Shown here piece after piece: positions 9,327-18,484 of a DNA stretch of 64,000 nt. The translations under genes and the position numbers were made by a program. Origin of the DNA: Neolewinella aquimaris (GTDB lineage: Bacteria; Bacteroidota; Bacteroidia; Chitinophagales; Saprospiraceae). Position 1 is the stretch's first letter, and each line of letters begins with the position of its first letter. Location: assembly GCF_014197245.1 (NCBI RefSeq), contig NZ_JACIFF010000007.1:248001-312000 (forward strand). Direction: 5' to 3'. Under the pieces are notes generated by a model. That model searched no databases and was not told the origin of the DNA. It was given only the letters and a program-made list of their open reading frames with translations.

Positions 9327-10645
9327 ATGGCAATTTCATCAAGCCAGCCCGCCAGTTTACTCACCAGCACGGGGTGGCTGAATTCGGTAATGGGTTGACC
9401 ATCTACCGAAGTATCAACTCCTTTCGTAAAGGCTTGGTATAATTCAAGCAGATTTTGGGCGGGAAGCGCGGGAGCTGTGTCGTAGGGGAAAGAGCGACCC
9501 CTTCCGGTATTTTCCAAAATGATTGCCACATCGCTATCGGCCGGACCCAGGTTCAGGATCGGCCTCCCGACGGCCAGGTATTCAAACAATTTCCCGGGGA
9601 TCCGGCCGGAGGCATTTTCCTGCTGGTTGAGCAGGAGCAGCAGCACCTGACTATTGAGCATCTCCTGCAGGGCCTCTCCCCGACTCACCGAGCCGGCGAA
9701 GTTGGACTGCTCCAGCAAGCCATAGTGTTCGATGCGTTGGCGGACGCGGTGATCGACCTGACCGTACAGGCGCAACTCGAAATCCTCCGCAAACCCCGGC
9801 ACCTCTTGTTTCAACTGGTTGATGGCCTGAAATAGAACCTCGGGGTTGCGATCGTGCCCCATAATGCCGAGGTGGGTCAGCGTGAATTTTTGGTGCGGCT
9901 TGCGCACTAGTCCCCTGAAGTCGTCCGGATCGTATCCCCAGTACAGGACCCGTACGTTTTTGGCTCCGATGCCCTCGAGATCCCGCTTCCAACTCGGACT
10001 TACGATGGTGGTCATGGTGGCCTGTGCGAAAGCTTCCTGCTCCAACCGCTCGTGCTTTCTTCTCCCCCAGGGGGCGAGCTTCAGCATCTGGTAGTAATCG
10101 ACCTGGGTCCACGGATCCTGGAAGTCGGCTAACCAAGGGATTCCGGTTTGCTTACTCACCAGGGTTGCGATCCGGGTATTGCTGTGGGGCGGGCCATCGG
10201 ATAGGATGGCGTCTACCGGGTTTTCATTTAGATAATTGACCAGCCGTTTGACGGATCCCCTGATCCACAGGGCGCGGGCGTCGGGAATAAAGAAGTTGCT
10301 CCTGATCCAGACGGCCAGTTCGTGCTTCCAGCCGCCACTGGTTTCGTCCGTATAGAAAACGTTGTTGACGTTCTCGTCGGCCGGTTTGCCCATGAACCTT
10401 TTGTACCAGGCGTAAGGTTCGACAATTGGTTGGCGAATTACCTCCAGGTCGGGAGGCAAGTCACGGTTGTTGCTGCTGTCAATGGTCGGATAGTGCGCTC
10501 CCGCGGCGGTGAAGATGACCGGCTCCCACCCGAAGGTGCGTAGATATTTGGCAAACTTCAGGCAGCGGAGCACCGCGATTCCACCCGACGGCGGCCAGTA
10601 ATAGGAGATAATCAGTACCCGCTTTAACGCGGCTCCGCCGTCCAT
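9323..10645 (-). CDS. Glycosyltransferase, GT4-like fold (GT-B)
   Basis: This 440-residue cytoplasmic or membrane-associated enzyme would add a sugar to the growing repeat unit. The N-terminal Rossmann half begins VLIISYYWPPSGGIAVLR, with the Gly-Gly expected for nucleotide-sugar glycosyltransferases. The acceptor half contains WLADFQDPW and ATMTTIVSPSWKRDL. The C-terminal donor half shows FTLTHLGIMG and GRIPGKLFEYLAVGRPIL, where the Glu in the KxFEY segment is the usual sugar-nucleotide contact. Donor and acceptor cannot be told. It follows UpxY by 61 bases and overlaps rfbB by 4. It is the only glycosyltransferase visible, so others must lie beyond the left edge or elsewhere. Confidence 0.88.
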   Translation of the reverse strand: MDGGAALKRVLIISYYWPPSGGIAVLRCLKFAKYLRTFGWEPVIFTAAGAHYPTIDSSNNRDLPPDLEVIRQPIVEPYAWYKRFMGKPADENVNNVFYTDETSGGWKHELAVWIRSNFFIPDARALWIRGSVKRLVNYLNENPVDAILSDGPPHSNTRIATLVSKQTGIPWLADFQDPWTQVDYYQMLKLAPWGRRKHERLEQEAFAQATMTTIVSPSWKRDLEGIGAKNVRVLYWGYDPDDFRGLVRKPHQKFTLTHLGIMGHDRNPEVLFQAINQLKQEVPGFAEDFELRLYGQVDHRVRQRIEHYGLLEQSNFAGSVSRGEALQEMLNSQVLLLLLNQQENASGRIPGKLFEYLAVGRPILNLGPADSDVAIILENTGRGRSFPYDTAPALPAQNLLELYQAFTKGVDTSVDGQPITEFSHPVLVSKLAGWLDEIAI

Positions 10646-10706
10646 GTGTCGAGAGCACTATGTCCAAACCGCGCCTGCGGCAATTGAGCTTCCTTTGTAC
10701 AAAACA

Positions 10707-11351
10707 CTACCAAAGTTTCTTTTTTCCCTCCTGAGGATCCTGCTTCTCGTCGGTGCTGCCGTTATCGAGCGGAATCACGTCATCGGGAGACACCTCGCAA
10801 GTCATCAGGCGAGCGTCAAGTCCGTCAAACGATATGATAAACCTTTTCTTGCTTTTGGCCTGGATGTAGTGGCCCCGTACTCCCGCGAGGGGACCACGGC
10901 AAATTTCGACCAGGCAGCCGGGGTTCAGGACATCGGCCTTCTCCTCCACCGCCCATTCCAGCGTATCATCGGATGAAAGCCGTTTGAGTAAATCAATCTC
11001 CTTCTGGGTTACCTGACGGCGATCCGGCCCGGTCTTTACGAATCCGAACACGAAGTTCACGCGCTGCACCGTAAGTGCCTCGCGGGCAATGATTCGGACG
11101 AAGATGTATCCTCCCAATAAGGGAATCTGCCTTACACCCGTTTTTGATTTGTAGTTGAAGGGGCGGTCCCTGAGCGGAAGGAAGCACTCAATGCCCACTC
11201 GCTCAAGCTGCTTGATGATCACCTTTTCCTTACGGTGCCCTACCCGCACCGCAAACCACCGAGGCTCCACTTGGTGCAGATCGTCCGTGTAACCGGAATT
11301 TTCGGGCTTAAAGGGGTTTAAGTTCGCAGTTATCAGCACTAAGGACACCAA
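10707..11351 (-). CDS. UpxY-family transcription antiterminator (NusG paralogue)
   Basis: This 214-residue protein binds RNA polymerase and lets it read through the long polysaccharide operon. The NGN domain begins at EPRWFAVRVGHRKEKVII and continues to LPLLGGYIFVRI. The C-terminal KOW motif is at LAGVRGHYIQAKSKKRFII. First position in a glycan operon is the hallmark of UpxY/RfaH-type regulators. The start shown is a TTG; the N-terminal 30 residues before the NGN domain are poorly conserved in the family and the true start could be a little downstream. A Bacteroidota promoter element lies 32 bases upstream. Confidence 0.92.
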   Translation of the reverse strand: MVSLVLITANLNPFKPENSGYTDDLHQVEPRWFAVRVGHRKEKVIIKQLERVGIECFLPLRDRPFNYKSKTGVRQIPLLGGYIFVRIIAREALTVQRVNFVFGFVKTGPDRRQVTQKEIDLLKRLSSDDTLEWAVEEKADVLNPGCLVEICRGPLAGVRGHYIQAKSKKRFIISFDGLDARLMTCEVSPDDVIPLDNGSTDEKQDPQEGKKKLW

Positions 11352-11382
11352 TTTAAAGTAGGCTTCTATAGCTAAGAGAGCG

Positions 11383-11390
11383 CAAAGATA
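11383..11390 (-). promoter_or_regulatory. Bacteroidota-type -7 promoter element for the polysaccharide operon
   Basis: On the minus strand the octamer TATCTTTG matches the TAnnTTTG consensus. The same octamer occurs in front of the lytic transglycosylase and trmB genes in this window. Transcription would begin near 11376, leaving a leader of about 25 bases before the UpxY start. No clear -33 TTTG at the usual spacing is seen (a TTTG stands only 13 bases upstream). Confidence 0.55.
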
Positions 11391-11410
11391 AACCTTTCCG
11401 GTACAAATAA

Positions 11411-11445
11411 CGACCGCTCCGGATTCTTACGGTCCGAAGCGGTCG
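11411..11445 (-). terminator. Rho-independent terminator of the beta-helix adhesin gene
   Basis: Two 13-base arms, 11411-11423 and 11433-11445, pair fully apart from one G-U, around a 9-base loop. On the minus strand they are followed by TTATTTG. The hairpin lies 26 bases after the stop of the minus-strand adhesin gene and just upstream of the UpxY promoter, so it insulates the polysaccharide operon from read-through. Confidence 0.75.
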
Positions 11446-11471
11446 CTCATGTTCACAAAACTCCTCGCTTT

Positions 11472-14400
11472 TTACCTGGCGAGCACGAATCGCGTGGTTT
11501 GCACGGCGTCCCCTCCAATCAATTGTAGAGTATAGGTACCCGTAGGCAGGCCGGAAAGGTCGATCCGGAGCCGTTCCGCCGTAGTCCTAGCTTCCCGGAT
11601 GACGCGGCCCTCGCTCGTAATAATTCGCAGGGAGGCCCCGCTGTGGAATTGAGCGGGAATAAGCGCCGTGACGTAGTTTTCAACCACGGGATTGGGGAAT
11701 ACGGTCAACTGATCACTGGGAAGAGCTTCGCCGGGGCCAGCTACGGGGCGGGTAGCGGGTCCGGGTCCACAGGCGGAACGACGTTCGTAGGCGCCGATGT
11801 CGCGGCTGTCACCGAATACGCGCCGCCCCGTCTGATCCACTAGTCGATCATCAGGGTCGCCCATGTCGATTACGGGACTAGGGCACTGTGGGGCGTGGGT
11901 CAGGGTCGGGCCGCCGTTATCGGCAAGCGGACCGAAGTTTGCGGACATCCCCTCCTTGTCGGTCGATTCGGCCGGGAACTGGTTGTCGAAATTGTCGCTG
12001 ATGAGGTTGTATCCGTCGGAGCGAACCGATCCCATCGTGGCACCGAAGTCGGGATATATCACGGCAACGTTGCTACTGATCGCCGTTCCGGTGATCGTAA
12101 GGCTCGCCCCGGCAGTGGTCTGCATGTATCCTCCCCCGGTAGCGGCGCTGTTCATCGCGATGGTTACCTTGTTGATTTCGGCGGAGCCGGTATTTGCTAA
12201 ACCACCGCCCCACCCTTCGGTGAAGTTGCTCGATACAGTAGACAGGGTAAGCGTCAGGTCACCTCCGGTGGCGTTCGTTATGCCGCCGCCCGTGGTTTTA
12301 GACCCGCCGGTTGCCGTATTGCCGGCAATGGTGGTAAAGCTGACGTCCAGCTTGCCGCCGTTGTTGTAAACGCCGCCCCCACTTACGCCCTGGCTTGAGC
12401 CGGTCACCGAGTTGCGCAGAATGTTCATTCCGGTGATGGTCATGGCGGTGCCGGACTGGTTCCAGATGCCTCCACCCTCATGGGTCGCCTGGTTACCGAT
12501 GACGGTACCTCCGACAAAATTCACCATTGCGTTCATTCCCGTTACGTGGAAAGCACCTCCGTTTCCGGGTGCGCTGCCGGTCGAGTTGTTCAGGTAGTGA
12601 GATTTCAGGGATGAAAAGCTGCCATCAATCACCTCGACCGCGCCCCCGGCACGATTGGAAGTATTACCGGAAAACAGTACGCCGGCCACCACCACGTCAC
12701 CGCCGGTGCTCAGGAGACCACCACCCGATCCGGAAGTACCGGTAGCCCGATTATCCGTGACTTCCGTAAGTACGCCTACGAGCATGCTTCCTCCGTTGTT
12801 GTACAGTCCGCCGCCGCCCTGGTCGGCGTCGTTGCCCTGCGACCAGTTGCCGTGAACCTTGGTACCGATGACGGTCATCAATCCGATGTTATTCCACAGT
12901 CCGCCGCCTTCGGCACCGGCGCAGTTACCACTCACCGAGCCGCCGAGCATACTGAAATCGCCATCGCCGCCAATGTGGATTCCTCCTCCGTTACCGGGAC
13001 GCGTACCGACCACGTTGCTATCGATCGCCGAATACGTGACGTAGAATTTGCTGCCGGAACCCGAGGCATCCTCGATGCCCCCACCCGCACGATTGGCGTA
13101 GTTGCCCTTGATAAGCGCATCGTTCACGCGTAGGGTACCACCGACCGCATTCAGGATACCGCCCCCGCTTCCGGAGGCTCCGGTCGCGCGGTTGTTGAGG
13201 ATCACGGTTTCGTAGCCGATGGCCATTGTGCCACCGTCGTTGTACAGTCCGCCGCCGCCCTGGTCGGCATTGTTACCTAATGCGCTATTCGCGCTAACCA
13301 GTGTGTTGCGAACGGTCATCTTTCCACCGCTGTTCCACAGTCCGCCACCCTCGGCGCCGGCCATGTTACCGCTTACGGAGCCGCCGAGCATGCTGAAATC
13401 GCCGCCGCTACCTACGTGTACGCCTCCCCCGTTTCCGGGATTGTAGAATACCTGGTTGCCGTCGATCATGGCGTCTACGGCGTAGGCCCGACTGGAGGGA
13501 CCCGAAGCGTCCTCGATGCCGCCACCCGCACGGTTAGCCATATTGTGAGACACGGTAGCTTCCAGTACGGCCAGAGATCCGCCGGTAGCATTGAAAATAC
13601 CGCCGCCGCTACCGAGCATTCCGGTGGCACGGTTGTTCGTAACGAAAGTTTCGGGACCGACGTACATCTCGCCCCCGTCGTTGTACAGGCCGCCGCCACC
13701 CTGGTCGGCTGCGTCGCCCTTGGCGACGTTGTTATCTACCATCGTCGACATGATCCGGAGTTTGCCCGTTCCGAGCCAGATGCCGCCGCCCTCGGCGCCC
13801 GCGATGTTTCCGTGAACCTTGCTGTCGTCGATGTTCAGCACGCCATCTCCGCCGATGTGAATACCCCCGCCGTTGCCGGGAGCGTTGAAGACGACGTTTT
13901 CATTTATGTGTGACCGCGAGATTAGCAAGTCCGTTCCCCCACCGGAGGCATCCTCGATACCGCCGCCGGCCCGGTTGGCTTTGTTCTCCGCAATCATGCA
14001 CGAGACGAGTTCCATAGTGCCCCCCGGTCCGTTCAGGATCGCGCCGCCGGATCCGCCCGTTCCGATGGCGGAGTTGCGGGTCAGCATCACTTCACGCAGG
14101 TACATTTTGCCGGTATTGTGAATAGCACCCCCGCCCTGGCTGGGCATGTTGCCCCGCGCGATGCTGTTCTTGATGAATACCTGACGGAGGTAAACGGTAC
14201 CATCGATGTTCTGCAGTGCTCCCCCGCTCTCCTTGCTCGAGCCGTTTATCATCCGAAGCTGAGCGAGGATCACCCGTGCGCCTCCCATGATGTTAAACAC
14301 CCGGTTGGTTTGATTGCCGGTGAGGAAGGTGCGGTTCAATCCGTTGCCCCGAATAGTGAGGTCCTTGGCGATCTTGATCTCCGACTTGAAGTGGAAGGCT

Positions 14401-14588
14401 TTGCCGTTGGTAGCAGCAATGAAGGTGATCTCATCCCCCGGCATGGCATCGGCTACGGCCTGCCGTAGTGTTCCGGGACCCGTATCGGCAGTGGAGGTTA
14501 CAACGATGTTTGCCGCAAGAAGTAAGGAAAGCGAGCAGAGACCCAACAGGAAGGTCATCACCAATCGCTTGGAGTAAAAATTGTCCAT
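11472..14588 (-). CDS. Repetitive beta-helix surface protein with T9SS sorting domain
   Basis: This 1,038-residue secreted protein is predicted to be a surface adhesin or structural protein. It has a signal peptide (about residues 8-26, LVMTFLLGLCSLSLLLAA) and an Omp/CSLREA-like opening (TADTGPGTLRQAVADA). A right-handed beta-helix follows, built of GGGI(H/W/L)-type turns. Residues 205-644 are three super-repeats of 147, 147 and 146 residues, each starting NRAGGGIEDASG and containing PGNGGG, GAEGGGLW, DQGGGGLYN and SGSGGG. A half unit precedes them. Near residue 930 SPVIDMGDP...RDIGAYERR is the choice-of-anchor Q end piece. The last about 80 residues (LTVFPNPVVENYV onwards) are a type A T9SS sorting domain. 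The ligand is unknown. The gene is monocistronic, ending at a hairpin terminator. Confidence 0.9.
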   Translation of the reverse strand: MDNFYSKRLVMTFLLGLCSLSLLLAANIVVTSTADTGPGTLRQAVADAMPGDEITFIAATNGKAFHFKSEIKIAKDLTIRGNGLNRTFLTGNQTNRVFNIMGGARVILAQLRMINGSSKESGGALQNIDGTVYLRQVFIKNSIARGNMPSQGGGAIHNTGKMYLREVMLTRNSAIGTGGSGGAILNGPGGTMELVSCMIAENKANRAGGGIEDASGGGTDLLISRSHINENVVFNAPGNGGGIHIGGDGVLNIDDSKVHGNIAGAEGGGIWLGTGKLRIMSTMVDNNVAKGDAADQGGGGLYNDGGEMYVGPETFVTNNRATGMLGSGGGIFNATGGSLAVLEATVSHNMANRAGGGIEDASGPSSRAYAVDAMIDGNQVFYNPGNGGGVHVGSGGDFSMLGGSVSGNMAGAEGGGLWNSGGKMTVRNTLVSANSALGNNADQGGGGLYNDGGTMAIGYETVILNNRATGASGSGGGILNAVGGTLRVNDALIKGNYANRAGGGIEDASGSGSKFYVTYSAIDSNVVGTRPGNGGGIHIGGDGDFSMLGGSVSGNCAGAEGGGLWNNIGLMTVIGTKVHGNWSQGNDADQGGGGLYNNGGSMLVGVLTEVTDNRATGTSGSGGGLLSTGGDVVVAGVLFSGNTSNRAGGAVEVIDGSFSSLKSHYLNNSTGSAPGNGGAFHVTGMNAMVNFVGGTVIGNQATHEGGGIWNQSGTAMTITGMNILRNSVTGSSQGVSGGGVYNNGGKLDVSFTTIAGNTATGGSKTTGGGITNATGGDLTLTLSTVSSNFTEGWGGGLANTGSAEINKVTIAMNSAATGGGYMQTTAGASLTITGTAISSNVAVIYPDFGATMGSVRSDGYNLISDNFDNQFPAESTDKEGMSANFGPLADNGGPTLTHAPQCPSPVIDMGDPDDRLVDQTGRRVFGDSRDIGAYERRSACGPGPATRPVAGPGEALPSDQLTVFPNPVVENYVTALIPAQFHSGASLRIITSEGRVIREARTTAERLRIDLSGLPTGTYTLQLIGGDAVQTTRFVLAR

Positions 14589-14778
14589 AGGTAGCTAGTT
14601 TGTTAATAAAGTGTAGTCATAGTCAGCCGGCTGCGCGAAGCAACCAGACCGTGAGCTGAAACTACGTAATTATTCGGCTACCCGGTTTTGTATTTTCTCA
14701 GGAAAACGAAATATTTAGCTACAAAACTCTCATTACTGAAATTTTTGTTGCATTTATCGCTCCAGTACAAATATTGTG
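14589..14778. other. A+T-rich intergenic region upstream of the adhesin gene
   Basis: These 190 bases separate the adhesin start from the stop of the VWA gene on the same strand. They must hold the adhesin promoter, but I see no exact TAnnTTTG element and no hairpin worth naming. Confidence 0.5.
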
Positions 14779-16869
14779 TCAGTATCCGCCAGCCCAACGG
14801 CGCATTCCCCATTCCGCGGCAAATAGCGCGAGGAGCAGGAAAAAGATTCCCTTCAGGTTAACGACCGAACGGGTGTTGATCGTTTCGAACAGGATGGGCT
14901 TGACCGAGCCGTCGGCCTCCAGTCGTGCCGGTAGTTCAGTCAGTTGTCCCGGAAAAAGTAGCGCCCCCCCGTAGCGGTCGCTGAGCTGCCGGAGCAGTCC
15001 GTGGTCGGCTTCCAAAGCGAATCGTTCCAACTCGACGGACTGTACACTAAAACGGCCCTCACTCACCAGATTCTCCGTTCCATCGTTCACCGTGCCGCGG
15101 TAGCGATAGTTGCCTACCGGCAACCGTCCCGCGTTGAGGGAGTAGGCCGTAGCCGTCCGGGTAAACGCGTAATTGTATTCGCGCCCCTCGGGCCCCGTCA
15201 CGACCAGGGTGGCCTCCGGGCCGTTGACGAGTTCGTAGCTGCTGTTGTACAGTTCGGCGTCGAACTGTACCGGCTCGTTCTCGTCAAAAATATTCTCCGC
15301 TACGCTCACCCTAAATCGCCGTTTATCTTCCTGGACGGTGAGGTACTGGGTAAGTTGGCCTACAAATTCGTCAAAGCGGGAGTGGTTCCCGTTTTCGAGG
15401 TAGTCGAATAAGCGCCACTGCCACAAACCGGACCCAAGCAGCACACCAGTGCGGCGGCCGCGGCTCTCCCCGACCACCAACAGAGGAAACTCCGTATCCA
15501 CCCGGCCGATTCGTTGGCGCAGCACCACGCTGGCCGCCGGTGAGGGTACAAAGCGGCCAAAGGGTACGGAAAGCGGAGGAAACAACGGCAGCCCCCGCCG
15601 GAGTTCTTCGCTCAGGGTAAAGGAATTGAAGGTCGGATTGAAGATGGCCGTTGCCTCATTTCCCTGCACCTGCGCGCCGCCGCCCTGCACGTTGACCAGG
15701 TCCTGCGCGGCGTTGAGAATGGGAGAAGGAAGGGAAGGGCCGGTGATGAAGAGCGTAGGCACCTTCTCCTCCTCCGTACCGGCCAGCAGGGAGGATAGGC
15801 GGGTAACGGCCGTGGGAAGTTGGTGGATTACAACTAGGTCAAAATCCGCCACTCTACCCGTAAAGCGGTTGCCGTAGGCAATTTCCACCTCGTTGTTCTG
15901 TCCGGAAGCGAGCGACTGCCGGAGGGCGGAAAGGTCCGGATGCGGCGCGGCGGCCAGCAATAGTATCTTCTGGCGGGCGTCCAGTACGTCGACAAAGATG
16001 TCGCGCTGGTTGTTGGCGGCGCTCACCTCGTTCCCGATCGACGAGACGGCAATGCGGTACCGTTGCATGCCCGGGCGGTCGGCGTCGAGAATGATCTCAC
16101 GGGTGGTGAAAAAGTCGGGGCCGTCGATGTTCACCCGCTCGGTATGCAACACGGTATTGCCGCTCTCCCCCACCCGACTCACGGTAAGGGTAGTACCGGC
16201 GGCAGCGGCATTGCGGGCGCTGAGGTCCACCTGAATGGAGAAGCGATCGTTGAGGTAGGCGATCCGGTTGTGAAAGACCCGGCTGACCAGCAGATCGCGG
16301 CGGCGGGTGGTATCGCCGAGCCCCACCGTGTAGACGGGGGCCCGCAGGGGGTAATTGCGGTAGGCGGGGTTGCTGCCCTCGTTGTAGATGCCATCACTCG
16401 CCAGTACGACCGCCCCTAGGTTCTGGGTTCCATACAGATCCCCGACCTCGGTGAGTACGGCATCGAGGTTTGTCTTCTTATCGCCGAAGGTGAGCGGGCC
16501 GGCTTCCCGCACCGTAGCGCCGAAGGTGTAGTCCACCACCCGGTACCGTTGGGCCAATTGGTCGCGGAGCGCCGTCCACTCGGCGGCATAGGCGGTTGTA
16601 TCGGTTTCGAGCCCAACAGATTCGCTGACGTCCTGTACCATCACGATGACGGGTTCCTCCCGGTCGGTGCGTACAAAGCGGAGCAGGGGAGCCAGCAGGA
16701 GGGCGGCAAGCAGGCTATAGCCCAGAAACCGCAGGAAGGCCATTCCCCACACCAGCGGACGGGGGCCCGGCGTCGGTGCGCGGTAGTAAAGCAGCAGGGA
16801 TACCGCCAGACCGGACAAACCGCAGAGGGCGAGGTACCAAATGGGGTATTCGAAGGTAAGGTCTTGCAT
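14779..16869 (-). CDS. Membrane-anchored von Willebrand factor A (VWA)-domain protein
   Basis: This 696-residue protein has two N-terminal membrane helices (PIWYLALCGLSGLAVSLLLYY and MAFLRFLGYSLLAALLLAPLL). A VWA domain follows whose metal site reads DVSESVG (DxSxS) with SDG further on. The middle has Ig-like beta-rich segments and a glutamine-amidotransferase-like stretch (LVVIHQLPTAV, LFITGPSLPSP). A C-terminal helix ends the protein (GIFFLLLALFAAEWGMRRW). The overall plan is that of the large BatA/BatB-related membrane proteins found in many Bacteroidota, whose role is not established. It follows the response-regulator gene by 27 bases on the same strand, so they are probably co-transcribed. 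Confidence 0.8.
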   Translation of the reverse strand: MQDLTFEYPIWYLALCGLSGLAVSLLLYYRAPTPGPRPLVWGMAFLRFLGYSLLAALLLAPLLRFVRTDREEPVIVMVQDVSESVGLETDTTAYAAEWTALRDQLAQRYRVVDYTFGATVREAGPLTFGDKKTNLDAVLTEVGDLYGTQNLGAVVLASDGIYNEGSNPAYRNYPLRAPVYTVGLGDTTRRRDLLVSRVFHNRIAYLNDRFSIQVDLSARNAAAAGTTLTVSRVGESGNTVLHTERVNIDGPDFFTTREIILDADRPGMQRYRIAVSSIGNEVSAANNQRDIFVDVLDARQKILLLAAAPHPDLSALRQSLASGQNNEVEIAYGNRFTGRVADFDLVVIHQLPTAVTRLSSLLAGTEEEKVPTLFITGPSLPSPILNAAQDLVNVQGGGAQVQGNEATAIFNPTFNSFTLSEELRRGLPLFPPLSVPFGRFVPSPAASVVLRQRIGRVDTEFPLLVVGESRGRRTGVLLGSGLWQWRLFDYLENGNHSRFDEFVGQLTQYLTVQEDKRRFRVSVAENIFDENEPVQFDAELYNSSYELVNGPEATLVVTGPEGREYNYAFTRTATAYSLNAGRLPVGNYRYRGTVNDGTENLVSEGRFSVQSVELERFALEADHGLLRQLSDRYGGALLFPGQLTELPARLEADGSVKPILFETINTRSVVNLKGIFFLLLALFAAEWGMRRWAGGY

Positions 16870-16896
16870 GCGGGGGCGGGGACGCGGGAGCGGTGA

Positions 16897-17580
16897 TTAT
16901 TCTACAAACTTATACCCAACGCCGCGGACACTCAGGAAATGAGCCGGGTTTTTGGGGTCCTGTTCGAAATACTTACGGAAGGAAAGGATGAAGTTATCGA
17001 TCGTGCGGGTGCTGGGATACACGTCGTAGCCCCATACCGACTGCAGGATCTGCTGGCGGCTGACCACCTCGCCCCGTCGTTCGGTCAATAACTTGAGCAG
17101 CATCGCCTCTTTTTTGGTGAGGGTGAAGGTACCCTGGTTTCCCCGGGCCTCGTAGGTGGCGAAGTTGACCTGGTTGGAGCCGAAGCGAAAAAGATCCGGT
17201 TGTACTTCCGGAGATTTACTGGTCCGCTCGATGAGTCGGTTGACCCGTAGGAGCAGTTCTTCGAAAACGAAGGGCTTGGTGAGGTAATCGTCGGCTCCTT
17301 TCTTCAGTCCCTGGATGCGGTCCTGTGCCTGGTCCTTCGCGGTGAGAAAAATGATGGGGGTATCACGGTTGGTGAGGCGAATTTGCTCAACGACCTGAAA
17401 TCCGCTGATTTCCGGAAGCATCACGTCTACGATCATTACGTCGAAGTGCTGTTCGCCGGCGTGCTTGAGGGCGCGGCGGCCGTCTTCGGCGGTGACGACC
17501 TCGAAATTCTCCATTTCGAAGTTGAGTTTTACGGTTTCACGAATGTTCTCTTCGTCTTCGACCAAAAGGATGCGTAGCAT
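16897..17580 (-). CDS. Response regulator, OmpR/PhoB family
   Basis: This 227-residue DNA-binding regulator has an N-terminal receiver domain with acidic pair Glu8-Asp9, phosphoacceptor Asp52 (MIVDVMLPE), Thr80 and Lys102 (YLTKPF). It also has a C-terminal winged helix (LTKKEAMLLKLLTERRGEVVSR to TRTIDNFI). No histidine kinase gene is adjacent, so its partner must be elsewhere. It heads a likely two-gene unit with the VWA membrane protein and is divergent from the methyltransferase gene across 122 bases. Confidence 0.95.
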   Translation of the reverse strand: MLRILLVEDEENIRETVKLNFEMENFEVVTAEDGRRALKHAGEQHFDVMIVDVMLPEISGFQVVEQIRLTNRDTPIIFLTAKDQAQDRIQGLKKGADDYLTKPFVFEELLLRVNRLIERTSKSPEVQPDLFRFGSNQVNFATYEARGNQGTFTLTKKEAMLLKLLTERRGEVVSRQQILQSVWGYDVYPSTRTIDNFILSFRKYFEQDPKNPAHFLSVRGVGYKFVE

Positions 17581-17702
17581 GGATGGGGATTTGCTGATTC
17601 TTACAATCCGCCGTCCTTAATGGTTGCGGGCTTTGGAAGGCCCGTGGCGCGTCCTAACTAATTTATGTCGTTCTTTGTCTCTCCCTCGACGACCGAAATT
17701 CT

Positions 17703-18254
17703 ATGAATAACTGGACCTTCTTTCGGGAAGCCCTGAAAAATTTTCGCTCCACCGGAGCCATCGCGCGGGCTTCCCCCGCCCTGGTCAAGCGACTCATCAA
17801 CTCCATTCCGTCGAACGTCCCCCTTCGCGTTGTAGAGCTCGGTCCCGGGGAGGGGTGCATCACCCGTGCCCTGCTGGATAAGATGAGCCCGGACAGTCGG
17901 CTGACCGTATTCGAGATCAACCCGGCCTTCGTGGGAAGGCTGCGCACCATCGATGATCCGCGACTGGTGGTGGAACCCGTAGGTGCCGAACGCCTCACGG
18001 AGCATTTTGCAAAGGGCAGCGTGGATTATGTTGTGTCCAGTCTGCCGCTCAGCATGATCGAGCAATCGGTTAAGGAGGAGATCATCCGGCAGTCGCAGGA
18101 AATTCTTCGTCCCGGTGGTCAGTTTCTACAGTACCAGTACGCTCTTCAGGATTACGGCTTACTGAAGGACAATTTCAATAGTGTCTCCGTCAGTTTCACG
18201 ATCGCTAATCTACCGCCGGCCTTTGTGTACAGCTGTTCGTTGGGGATGCTGTAG
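17703..18254 (+). CDS. Class I SAM-dependent methyltransferase (PmtA/KsgA-like)
   Basis: This 183-residue protein has the SAM-binding motif VELGPGEGCITRALL near residue 44 and the family-typical approach GAIARASPALVKRLI before it. The pattern resembles phospholipid N-methyltransferases (PmtA) and rRNA adenine dimethylases, but the protein is shorter than both. Its post-I acidic residue is in FEINPAF. The motif around VSSLPLSM is like the (N/S)LPxxxx segment that follows motif IV in PmtA. Lipid methylation is therefore the better guess, held loosely. It is alone on the plus strand. Confidence 0.8.
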   Translation: MNNWTFFREALKNFRSTGAIARASPALVKRLINSIPSNVPLRVVELGPGEGCITRALLDKMSPDSRLTVFEINPAFVGRLRTIDDPRLVVEPVGAERLTEHFAKGSVDYVVSSLPLSMIEQSVKEEIIRQSQEILRPGGQFLQYQYALQDYGLLKDNFNSVSVSFTIANLPPAFVYSCSLGML

Positions 18255-18484
18255 CTGGAGTGGTTCGTGGCGTCTCGCCGCGGTTGTCGCTTAACGCAGA
18301 TTCCGCGGATTGATCGCAGAGTTAGTCCGTGACGTTGCACGCCGAGCTTTTCCACCACGGATGACCACCGATTAGATACGGATCAAGACGGCAGGCTAAC
18401 TAGCGTCAATCAACGCGCGAAGGCCGTGGAGTTGCACGCCGAGCGAGGCTCGCCCGTCAGGCTGCCGGGCCCCGGCAGCCCCAC
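18255..18484. repeat. Intergenic region with degenerate dispersed repeats and a G+C-rich hairpin
   Basis: Between two convergent genes lie remnants of the ACGCAGATT/ACGGAT repeat family (about 18292-18390). Two copies of GTTGCACGCCGAGC follow, and at 18460-18480 a perfect inverted repeat with 7-10 base arms (GGCTGCC...GGCAGCC). The hairpin lies 5 bases past the stop of the minus-strand cyclophilin gene and could end transcripts from either side, although no T run follows on either strand. Confidence 0.6.
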
